Shown in pieces: positions 1 through 5,447 of a stretch of 8,128 nt of DNA (positions are counted from its first letter, which is position 1; each line of letters opens with the position of its first letter). The notes below the pieces were generated by a model. That model had not been told where the DNA came from, made no database searches, and worked only from the letters and a program-made list of their open reading frames with translations. The DNA comes from Desulfocurvus sp. (lineage in GTDB: Bacteria > Desulfobacterota > Desulfovibrionia > Desulfovibrionales > Desulfovibrionaceae), in contig NZ_JALNWM010000158.1 of NCBI RefSeq assembly GCF_023230885.1, positions 1 through 8,128 on the forward strand, written 5' to 3'. The translations under genes were made by a program, and so were the position numbers.

Positions 1-489
1 ATAGCCGTAGGCGAAGCCCCGGCCCGACACGGCGTCCAGCCGCCCGGCGGGCGCCACATGCCCCAGCAGCGAATCGTAGAACACGTTGCCGCCCACAAAC
101 CCCACCTGGGCCACGAAGAACAGACCCGCCGTCAGCCACACCGCGCCCGGCCCGACGGCCACAAGCCCCGTGGCCGCGAGGCCGCCGCACAGGCAGAACG
201 CGAGCAGCAGGCGCCTGCGCAGGCCCAGATGGTCGGCCACGGCGCCCAGGGGCGGCGCCAGCACGAAGACCACCAGGGCCGTGGCACTGACCAGGTAGCC
301 CCACAGGCTCGCGGCGGACAGCCGCGCCCCGAGCACGGACACCCCGGCCTCGGGCACCACCGCCGCCGCGAAATAGGCGGGCAGCACCGCCACGGCCACG
401 GTGGTCACATAGGCCGAGTTGGCCCAGTCGTACATGCACCAGGCGTGGACCCGGCGGCGCGCCGCAGCGCTGGAGGACATGGCGGGCAT
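1..489 (-). CDS. MFS transporter, UMF1 (Atg22-like) family, 5' part only
   Basis: This is the first 163 codons of a gene that continues past the left edge. The signature YDWANSAY at residues 20-27, directly before a first membrane helix (about 25-45), is typical of the UMF1/Atg22-like branch of the major facilitator superfamily. Three further hydrophobic segments lie at about 58-80, 94-112 and 115-135. Between helices 2 and 3 sits GAVADHLGLRRR (82-93), a form of MFS motif A. The segment NVFYDSLL then SGRGFAYGY (135-163) also fits UMF1 proteins, which are usually over 400 residues, so more than half is missing. It would be an inner-membrane transporter; the substrate of bacterial members is not established. 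Start is the ATG at 489; an in-frame ATG at 480 is equally possible because neither has a good Shine-Dalgarno. It is transcribed away from the GAK operon, so there is no reason to link them beyond a shared upstream region. Confidence 0.85.
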   Translation of the reverse strand, partial: MPAMSSSAAARRRVHAWCMYDWANSAYVTTVAVAVLPAYFAAAVVPEAGVSVLGARLSAASLWGYLVSATALVVFVLAPPLGAVADHLGLRRRLLLAFCLCGGLAATGLVAVGPGAVWLTAGLFFVAQVGFVGGNVFYDSLLGHVAPAGRLDAVSGRGFAYGY

Positions 490-594
490 GGCGGGTGTTC
501 TACCCCAGGCGCCGGGCAAAGGGAACCCGCGCGGACCCCGGCCCCCCGGCGCCGGAGCATCCCCGGCGGCCAGCGGGCCCGCGGGCCGCCGGGC

Positions 595-660
595 CGTGTG
601 ACCGCCGCGTGACGGCCCCGGCGCACATTCTTCCCCGTCCTGCAACGCCATCGTCACACG
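595..660. promoter_or_regulatory. Candidate operator: GTGAC direct and inverted repeats
   Basis: CGTGTGAC at 595-602 recurs as its perfect reverse complement GTCACACG at 653-660. A further CGTGAC lies at 608-613, so two GTGAC cores are in direct orientation exactly 11 bases apart, one helical turn, with a third inverted downstream. TGTGA/TCACA-like half sites are typical of CRP/FNR-family regulators, but here the inverted pair is about 50 bases apart rather than the usual close spacing. It sits between the two divergent genes. It is a weak candidate only; such short words arise by chance. Confidence 0.2.
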
Positions 661-690
661 CCTCCGGTAGACAGCGCAAGACATCGCAAT

Positions 691-733
691 CCCGGGCCGG
701 GGCGGAGCATCCGCCCGCCGGGCCCGGCCCGGG
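691..733. repeat. Long GC-rich inverted repeat (hairpin) upstream of the operon
   Basis: The outer arms CCCGGGCCGG (691-700) and CCGGCCCGGG (724-733) are perfect reverse complements. Inside them GGGCGGA (700-706) pairs with TCCGCCC (710-716) around the three-base loop GCA. The right side carries about seven extra bases (717-723) between the two stems. If transcribed it would form a very stable bulged hairpin about 70 bases before the XXXCH start. It lacks a U-tract, so it is not a standard terminator. High GC makes such pairing easier by chance. Confidence 0.4.
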
Positions 734-760
734 AAGGGCGCCCCTTCATGCCCCTGTTTC

Positions 761-778
761 GGGCCCGCGCCCGGGCCC
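761..778 (+). repeat. Short hairpin just before the first ribosome site
   Basis: GGGCCCG (761-767) and CGGGCCC (772-778) form a perfect seven-pair stem with the loop CGCC. It ends eight bases before the AAGGAG ribosome site of the XXXCH gene, so in mRNA it could limit or insulate ribosome access. No U-tract follows, so it is not a terminator. Function is inferred from position only. Confidence 0.3.
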
Positions 779-785
779 GCCGCGC

Positions 786-791
786 AAGGAG
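786..791 (+). promoter_or_regulatory. Ribosome binding site AAGGAG for the XXXCH gene
   Basis: AAGGAG lies nine bases before the ATG at 801. It fixes the start there rather than at any of the upstream in-frame codons, and so removes a low-complexity 102-residue extension from the protein. Confidence 0.8.
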
Positions 792-800
792 AACGACGCA

Positions 801-1388
801 ATGAGCAGCAAATCCGTCAAGTTCGAGCGTGTACTTTGCGACGCGGAGCTGGAGCCGGTGCTCCAGGCGCTGCTGGCGCTGCTGGCCGCCCCGGGGCCCG
901 CCGCGGGCGAGGCCGCCGTCCCCGGCCAGGCGGGCGCCCCGCCCGCGGCGCCCGCGACGCCCACGGCGGCGGACGTGTGCAAGATCAAGTTCGTGGTCAA
1001 ACGCGAGTTCGGCGAGGTGCGGGCCAAGATGAAAATCGAGCCCATGCGCCCCGGCTGCCCCTGCGACCCCGACGCGGACTGCGTGACCGCCGCCAACGAG
1101 CCCAAGAAATATTCGCGCCTGAAAAAGCGCATGAAACGCTCCTTCAAGGCCATCCGCTCCAGCCTGGACGCCGGGCTCGCGCCCGCCGCCGAGGCCGTGG
1201 CGTCCTTCCTGGCCGACTCGGATGTCATGGTCTGCTACCCGGGCCACGGCGACGAGTTCTACCTCGATTACTCCCGCGCCTGCCGTGAACTGGCCCGGGC
1301 CTGGGAGGCCGGGGACCTGGAGGCCATGACCCAGGCCGCCCGGACCCTGGAGGAGCGCAAGAACCAATGCCATGACAGGTACAAATAA
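801..1388 (+). CDS. GAK system XXXCH-domain protein
   Basis: This 195-residue protein is the first gene of the operon. An N-terminal helix (about 13-30) is followed by an Ala/Pro/Gly-rich linker (31-58). A short segment around C60-E80 (KIKFVVKREFGEVRAKMKIE) looks like strands. A small cysteine cluster follows with C86, C88 and C94. From about 104 to the end the protein is helical and closes with ERKNQCHDRYK. That ending looks like the C-terminus of cytochrome c', where the heme motif CxxCH precedes a D/E-x-Y-R/K tail, but the first Cys is replaced by Lys187, leaving only C190-H191. This degenerate motif gives the XXXCH family its name. There is no signal peptide, so covalent heme attachment by the periplasmic Ccm machinery is unlikely and the protein should be cytoplasmic. 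Its role in the GAK system is unknown; a carrier, ligand-binding or scaffold role is inference. The last codons overlap the next gene's first possible start. Confidence 0.85.
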   Translation: MSSKSVKFERVLCDAELEPVLQALLALLAAPGPAAGEAAVPGQAGAPPAAPATPTAADVCKIKFVVKREFGEVRAKMKIEPMRPGCPCDPDADCVTAANEPKKYSRLKKRMKRSFKAIRSSLDAGLAPAAEAVASFLADSDVMVCYPGHGDEFYLDYSRACRELARAWEAGDLEAMTQAARTLEERKNQCHDRYK

Positions 1389-2568
1389 GCCCATGCCCGC
1401 AACGCCCCTTTCCGCCCTGCGCCCCGGAGCCCGCGCCGCCTGGAGCGCGCCGGACCTGGACAGCGTGCCCTGCGAGCCCACCGAGGCCGACGGCCAGCGG
1501 TTCGCGCGCATCGTCAGCGTGGACCTCTCGCCCGAGCAGGAACTGCGCGCCGTCACCCCCGGGCAGACACACCCCAAGCAGCGCCGTGTGCTGGCCCTGC
1601 ACTGGCACCCCGAGTTCGTGCCCATGCCGCTGATCGCCCGGCGCCTGGACGCCCTGTTCCCCGGCGCCGAGGAGCGCCTGGTCATCCCCACCCAGCACAA
1701 CGAGCTGACCAGCTTCGGCGACTACTCCGGGGTGGAGGTGGACTGCTACTCCTCGGGCTTCAACCAGAAGATCCAGCTGCTGTTGCACTTCCGCACCGAG
1801 CGCCTGGAGCGGGCCCACACCCTGCGCCAGATGCTGCGCCACACGCACAAGTACCGCTCCTCGCAGCTCTTCGAGTTCATGGCCGCCATCCTCGAACCGC
1901 GCCAGGAGATCGTGGGCCAGGCCGCCGCCCAGACCGGCGCGGACGAGACGACCGTCGAATATGTGCGCCGCAACCTGATGCGCATCGACGCCCTGCTCGC
2001 CGCACGCTGGGACGACGTGCCCCGCGACTCCCTGAAGAACAAGCTGCTGGCCCACTGGTTCGACACCCTGCGCGCCGAGCACTCCGACCCGTTCATCGAC
2101 CGTGTGCAGACCTACCTGCGGGCGGTCAAGGCCCTGGTCAAGGCCCGCTTCTCCCTGGACTACTTCTACCGCGCCAGCGAGGTCATCGAGGAGGCCCGGG
2201 CCCTGGGGGCGGGCATCGTCATCCCCCACCCCGAGCAGTTCTGGCCCGTGCTGCTGGCCGAATACGACGTGGACGGCTGGGAGGTCTGGAACCCCCAGTC
2301 CAGCCGCTACACGGCCTTCCTGGTTTCCGTGCTGCACGAACGCAACCGCTGCCGCCCGCGCTCGGGCCGCCCGCTCATGGTCTTCATGGGCGACGACACG
2401 CACATGGGCGAGAAGGTCAAGGACCCGGCCTTCCGGAACCCGGAGAAATCCGCCCGCGAGATCGGCGTCCAGCCCTGGGACGACATGCTCGTGCGCAAGC
2501 AGCTCATCCTGGCCTCGATGGACCGCGCCCGGGTCATGGCCGAATACCGCGCCCGGCTGGACGGCTGA
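1372..2568 (+). CDS. PHP-type metallohydrolase-like protein of the GAK operon
   Basis: I read this 398-residue protein as a divergent PHP-domain (polymerase and histidinol phosphatase) metal-dependent hydrolase. Elements appear in PHP order: H77-x-H79 in ALHWHPE, TQHNE (107-111) where PHP proteins have TDHN, H286 in VIPHPEQF, E304 in DGWEVWNPQS, and D341-D342-x-H344 in MGDDTHMGEK, like the closing GSDxH motif. An insertion of about 150 residues (about 130-280), mostly helical, separates the second and third elements. PHP enzymes usually cleave phosphoesters using two or three metal ions; the substrate here is unknown. The usual Asp of the DH motif is Gln108, which may alter metal binding. The ATG at 1372 overlaps the XXXCH gene by 17 bases; ATG at 1393 (residue 8) is an alternative lying just after that gene's stop. 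Neither has an ideal ribosome site (GAGGAG at 1350-1355 is far from 1372), so coupling with the upstream gene is likely. I do not recall it as a named GAK component. Confidence 0.65.
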   Translation: MTGTNKPMPATPLSALRPGARAAWSAPDLDSVPCEPTEADGQRFARIVSVDLSPEQELRAVTPGQTHPKQRRVLALHWHPEFVPMPLIARRLDALFPGAEERLVIPTQHNELTSFGDYSGVEVDCYSSGFNQKIQLLLHFRTERLERAHTLRQMLRHTHKYRSSQLFEFMAAILEPRQEIVGQAAAQTGADETTVEYVRRNLMRIDALLAARWDDVPRDSLKNKLLAHWFDTLRAEHSDPFIDRVQTYLRAVKALVKARFSLDYFYRASEVIEEARALGAGIVIPHPEQFWPVLLAEYDVDGWEVWNPQSSRYTAFLVSVLHERNRCRPRSGRPLMVFMGDDTHMGEKVKDPAFRNPEKSAREIGVQPWDDMLVRKQLILASMDRARVMAEYRARLDG

Positions 2569-2597
2569 CCCGGCCGCCGCCCCGCCAAAGCCGAACC

Positions 2598-2603
2598 AAG
2601 GAG
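2598..2603 (+). promoter_or_regulatory. Ribosome binding site AAGGAG for the first amphi-Trp gene
   Basis: AAGGAG lies six bases before the ATG at 2610, in the 41-base gap after the PHP-like gene. It supports a small gene being strongly translated in its own right. Confidence 0.75.
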
Positions 2604-2609
2604 ACACCC

Positions 2610-2882
2610 ATGGCCCAGGAAGAAAAATTCTTCTTCGAATCCATCCAGGATCCGCGCTCCCTTCGCGACTACCTGCAATCCCTCATGGACGGGCTGGAAA
2701 AGGGCCGCATCGTGCTGTCCACGGGCGGCGACGAGCTGACCCTGACCCCTCCCGGCCTGCTCAAGCTGACCCTCAAGGCCAAGCGCAAGGCGCCCACCAG
2801 CAAGCTCGTGCTCAAGCTGTCCTGGAAGGACGAGCCCAAGGCCGCCATCCGCTCCGAAGACGCCATGAGCATCCGTTCCTGA
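2610..2882 (+). CDS. amphi-Trp domain protein (first copy)
   Basis: This 90-residue protein has the layout of the amphi-Trp family: a helix (about 14-31) ending YLQSLMDGLEKGRI, a short strand pair with polar turn (35-47), then two strands with alternating hydrophobic residues, KLTLKAKRK and KLVLKLSW, ending at the family's conserved W72. A charged tail of about 18 residues follows. The protein is lysine-rich, with no cysteine or membrane segment. It aligns without large gaps with the gene at 7802 over about 55 residues (shared YL-x-x-L-x-DG, GR-V/I and L-x-L-x-W-K/R), so the two are paralogues. Known biology: amphi-Trp proteins are small, of unknown function, and found in GAK loci among other places. 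As a non-catalytic partner it could be a substrate or carrier of the neighbouring kinase or ATP-grasp enzyme; that is inference. It has its own good ribosome site and lies four bases before the next gene. Confidence 0.85.
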   Translation: MAQEEKFFFESIQDPRSLRDYLQSLMDGLEKGRIVLSTGGDELTLTPPGLLKLTLKAKRKAPTSKLVLKLSWKDEPKAAIRSEDAMSIRS

Positions 2883-2886
2883 CGCC

Positions 2887-4533
2887 ATGACGACCTTCGA
2901 AAGCCTGGAAGAGAACTTCCGCTTCATGACCATCGAGGCCACCAACCTCGTGGACGCCACGCTGTCGTTCCTGGACGCGCCCTCGCGCGCGCTCTTCGAG
3001 CGCATCATCTCGCGCGACGACTATGTGGACAACCTGAAGAACGTCATCGAAAACGCCTGCTTCTCCAAGATTCACGGCGGGGCGGAGATATCCGGGCGCA
3101 TGGTCGACACCATCCGCTCGGTGCAGATCATGTGCGCCAACCTGGAGCGCATCGCCGACTTCTGCGTGAACATCACCCGCCAGGTCGAGCACTTCGCGGA
3201 CCCGCGCTCCCTGCACCGCTACGACTACAAGGCCATGTTCGCCGTCATCCGCGAGGGGCTGGCGCGCGTCGCGCCCACCCGGCGCGCGGCCGACCTCGCC
3301 GGAGCCCTGGAAATCTGCAAGGCCGAAAACGAACTCGACGCGCTCTACAAGCAGCACTTCGACCGCATCATGGCCGAGCTGTCGCGCGGGGGCGACCCGC
3401 GCGACCTGATCACCGCGCTGTTCATCTTCCGCTACCTGGAGCGCGTGGGCGATTCGCTGCTCAACATCGGCGAGGCGCTCATCTTCTCCATCCTGGGCGA
3501 GCGCATCAAGATCGAGCAGTTCGAGGCCCTGCGCCAGACCCTGGACAAGGGCGGCTTCACCGGATCGGTGGGCGACATCGACTTCAAGTCCATCTGGGGC
3601 TCGCGCTCGGGCTGCCGCATCGGGCGCGTGGGCTCCCGCCCGCCCGACGCCGAGGACGTGGCCTCCGGCAGCCTCTACAAGGAAGGCAACATCAGGAAGA
3701 TCCGCCGCGAGAAGGAGAACATCGAACGCTGGGCCAGGGTCTTCCCCGGCATCGGCCCGCGCATCTTCAGCTTTCACGAGGACGGCGACCACGGGGCCAT
3801 GCTGGTGGAGTTCCTGCCCGGCTGCACCCTGGACGAGGTCATCCTCTCGCCCAACCAGGAGCTGGCCACCAACGCCTTGTTCGTGCTCACGGCCACCCTG
3901 CACGAAATCTGGGCCCAGACCCTGACGCCCCGGCCCTGCCCCACGCGCTTCATGACCCAGCTGGAAGAGCGCCTGGAAGCCGTGCGCCAGGTGCACCCCG
4001 ACTTCGAGCGCCCCGAACGCAGCCTCGGCCTGGCGCGCATCGCGCCCACAAGCGAGCTCGTCGCGCGCTGCAAGGAGCTGGAGGCCGGACTGCCCGCGCC
4101 CGCGTCCATGCTCATCCACGGCGACTTCAACACCAACAACGTGGTCTACGACCACGAGCGCCAGCAGGTGCATTTCATCGACCTGTACCGCTCCACCGAG
4201 GGCGACTATGTGCAGGACGTGGCCGTGTTCCTGGTGTCCAACTTCCGCATGCCGCTCCGGGGCAGGCAGGAGCGCGACCGGCTGAACTGGGTCATCGCCC
4301 AGTTCCTGGATTTCGCCGCGTCCTTCGCCGAGGAGATGGGCGACGCCACCTTCCAGGCGCGCCTGGCCCTGGGGCTGGCCCGCTCGCTGTACACCTCCAC
4401 GCGCTTCGAGCTGCACCCCAAGTTCTCCAAGGAGATGTGCCTGCGGGCCCATTTTCTCATGGAAAAGGCCCTGGCCCACCAGGACGCGCCCTGGGAGGCC
4501 TTCCGCCTGCCCGAGGGCGTCCTGCACTACTGA
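2887..4533 (+). CDS. PhoU-domain / aminoglycoside-phosphotransferase-like kinase fusion
   Basis: This 548-residue protein joins two folds. Residues about 10-220 are all-helical and PhoU-like, with two E/D-x-x-x-D metal-cluster motifs in the PhoU setting: LERIADFCVNI (E87, D91) and YLERVGDSLLNIGEA (E185, D189). Residues about 255-530 are a small-molecule kinase of the aminoglycoside/choline phosphotransferase type: an N-lobe with GSLYKEGNIRKI and a hinge-like MLVEFLPGCTL (305-314), the catalytic loop LIHGDFNTNNVVYD (catalytic Asp413, Asn418), and the metal-binding FIDLYRSTEGDYVQDVA (Asp432). It ends with helices typical of APH C-lobes. PhoU proteins bind metal clusters and act in phosphate signalling; APH-like kinases phosphorylate small molecules and sometimes proteins. 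The fusion suggests phosphate- or metal-sensing control of a kinase (inference). The start follows the amphi-Trp stop by four bases, with no clear ribosome site, so translation is probably coupled. An antibiotic-resistance role is unlikely given the fusion and context. Confidence 0.8.
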   Translation: MTTFESLEENFRFMTIEATNLVDATLSFLDAPSRALFERIISRDDYVDNLKNVIENACFSKIHGGAEISGRMVDTIRSVQIMCANLERIADFCVNITRQVEHFADPRSLHRYDYKAMFAVIREGLARVAPTRRAADLAGALEICKAENELDALYKQHFDRIMAELSRGGDPRDLITALFIFRYLERVGDSLLNIGEALIFSILGERIKIEQFEALRQTLDKGGFTGSVGDIDFKSIWGSRSGCRIGRVGSRPPDAEDVASGSLYKEGNIRKIRREKENIERWARVFPGIGPRIFSFHEDGDHGAMLVEFLPGCTLDEVILSPNQELATNALFVLTATLHEIWAQTLTPRPCPTRFMTQLEERLEAVRQVHPDFERPERSLGLARIAPTSELVARCKELEAGLPAPASMLIHGDFNTNNVVYDHERQQVHFIDLYRSTEGDYVQDVAVFLVSNFRMPLRGRQERDRLNWVIAQFLDFAASFAEEMGDATFQARLALGLARSLYTSTRFELHPKFSKEMCLRAHFLMEKALAHQDAPWEAFRLPEGVLHY

Positions 4534-4558
4534 ACGCATTTCTTGTCCGAGCCCCGAT

Positions 4559-4563
4559 GGAGG
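4559..4563 (+). promoter_or_regulatory. Ribosome binding site GGAGG deciding the ATP-grasp start
   Basis: GGAGG sits five bases before ATG 4569. It overlaps a second in-frame ATG at 4557, which has no such site upstream. The start at 4569 therefore gives the protein beginning MKRIGVIG, whose first residues already form the expected opening beta strand. Confidence 0.7.
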
Positions 4564-4568
4564 GCGTC

Positions 4569-5447
4569 ATGAAACGCATCGGCGTCATCGGGACCACCGG
4601 CGGGTGGTCCTCGGAACTGCTGGCCGACACGGTGGCCGAAGTCACCGGCGGGCCGCGCCTTTTGGTGGACATGTCCCGCGTCCGGCTGGACCTGCCCGGC
4701 GGGGCGGCCTGGTTCGACGGCACGGACCTGTCCACCCTGGACGGGCTGATCGTCAAGAAGATCGGGGCGCGCTACTCGCCCGATCTGCTGGACCGCCTGG
4801 AGGTCCTGCGCTTCCTTTCCGCGCGCGGGCTGCCCGTGTTCTCCGAGCCCCTGGCCATCATGCGCGTGCTCGACCGGCTGTCGTGCACCGTGACCCTGCA
4901 ACTGGAGAACATCCCCATGCCGCCCACCACCATCACCGAGGACGTGGACCAGGCCCTGGAGGCCCTGGAGATGTACGGCCAGGCGGTGTTCAAGCCGCTG
5001 TACACATCCAAGGCCCGGGGCATGACCGTCGTCGCCCCGGGGCCCGGGGCCCGGGCCGCCGTGCAGGCATACGCCGCCGAAAACCCCATCATGTACATCC
5101 AAAAGACCGTGGACCTGGACGACAGGGACCTGGGCGTGGTCTTCCTGGGCGGCGAGTACCTGACCACCTACGCCCGCTGCAAGACCAACGGCGCCTGGAA
5201 CACCACCACCGCCTCGGGCGGCAGGTACGCGCCCTTCGATCCCGGGCCGCAGATCGTGGAGCTGGCCCGCCGGGCCCAGGCCCCCTTCGGCCTGGACTTC
5301 ACCTGCGTGGACGTGGCCATCACCGACCAGGGGCCCTGCGTGTTCGAGGTGTCCGCCTTCGGCGGCTTCCGGGGCATCCAGGAGACCAGCGGCCTGGACC
5401 CCGCCCGGCTCTACGTCCGCCACGTCCTGGAGAGGATCGCGTCATGA
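4569..5447 (+). CDS. GAK system ATP-grasp enzyme
   Basis: This 292-residue protein reads as a RimK-like ATP-grasp enzyme. It opens with a beta strand and glycine turn (RIGVIGTTGG), then a pre-ATP-grasp region with DGLIVKKIGARYS (58-70) and an invariant-looking PVFSEPLAIMRVLDRLSC (89-106), matching the 'N-x-x-x-x-x-x-x-x-K' entry segment of RimK relatives. Nucleotide-binding elements follow: AVFKPLYTSKARGM (K142) and YIQKTVDLDDRDLGVVFLGGEYL (176-198). The second half has NTTTASGGRYAPFD, corresponding to RimK's NAxRGG loop, DFTCVDVAI, and FEVSAFGGFRGI (259-270), corresponding to the E-V-N-x-x-P-G metal motif. Here the metal-binding Asn is Ser262. Such enzymes join a carboxylate to an amine or thiol through an acyl phosphate; the substrates are unknown. 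The gene lies 35 bases after the PhoU-kinase stop, and its TGA overlaps the next ATG (ATGA). Confidence 0.88.
   Translation: MKRIGVIGTTGGWSSELLADTVAEVTGGPRLLVDMSRVRLDLPGGAAWFDGTDLSTLDGLIVKKIGARYSPDLLDRLEVLRFLSARGLPVFSEPLAIMRVLDRLSCTVTLQLENIPMPPTTITEDVDQALEALEMYGQAVFKPLYTSKARGMTVVAPGPGARAAVQAYAAENPIMYIQKTVDLDDRDLGVVFLGGEYLTTYARCKTNGAWNTTTASGGRYAPFDPGPQIVELARRAQAPFGLDFTCVDVAITDQGPCVFEVSAFGGFRGIQETSGLDPARLYVRHVLERIAS

Larger units (their letters stand above)
490..800. other. Divergent intergenic region (311 bases)
   Basis: This stretch separates the leftward transporter from the rightward operon and should hold promoters for both. An open frame upstream of 801 exists here, but its translation is Pro/Gly/Arg/Ala-rich with no domain character, and the strong ribosome site before 801 argues against it. 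I searched both strands by eye for -35/-10 and -24/-12 boxes and found none convincing. The stretch 620-690 is the least GC-rich part and the most likely place for a promoter. GC-rich inverted repeats and GTGAC motifs inside it are listed separately. Confidence 0.6.

Noticed and set aside
58..612. 184-codon plus-strand open frame at the left end
   Set aside because: Rich in His/Arg/Gly/Gln with no domain; it is antisense to the UMF1 transporter, whose YDWANSAY motif is clear.
600..700. Sigma-54 or sigma-70 promoter boxes
   Set aside because: Only partial matches (for example CTGCA near 640, TAGACA near 668) with wrong spacing or missing partner box.
495..800. 102-codon N-terminal extension of the XXXCH protein
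   Set aside because: Pro/Arg/Ala/Gly-rich with no conserved look, and a good AAGGAG site fixes the start at 801.
1225..2607. 460-codon open frame on the minus strand opposite the PHP-like gene
   Set aside because: Low-complexity translation with no recognisable motif; the plus strand carries ordered metal-site motifs.
3650..4533. Aminoglycoside resistance gene
   Set aside because: The kinase fold is shared by many small-molecule kinases. Fusion to PhoU and placement in a GAK operon argue for a housekeeping or pathway role.
2812..4539. 575-codon open frame on the minus strand opposite the PhoU-kinase gene
   Set aside because: Its translation is Gly/Ala/Val/His/Glu-rich without domain motifs. 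It arises from GC-rich third positions of the real plus-strand gene, which has clear PhoU and kinase motifs.
4557..4568. ATG at 4557 as the ATP-grasp start
   Set aside because: It has no ribosome site, and its bases overlap the GGAGG that serves ATG 4569.
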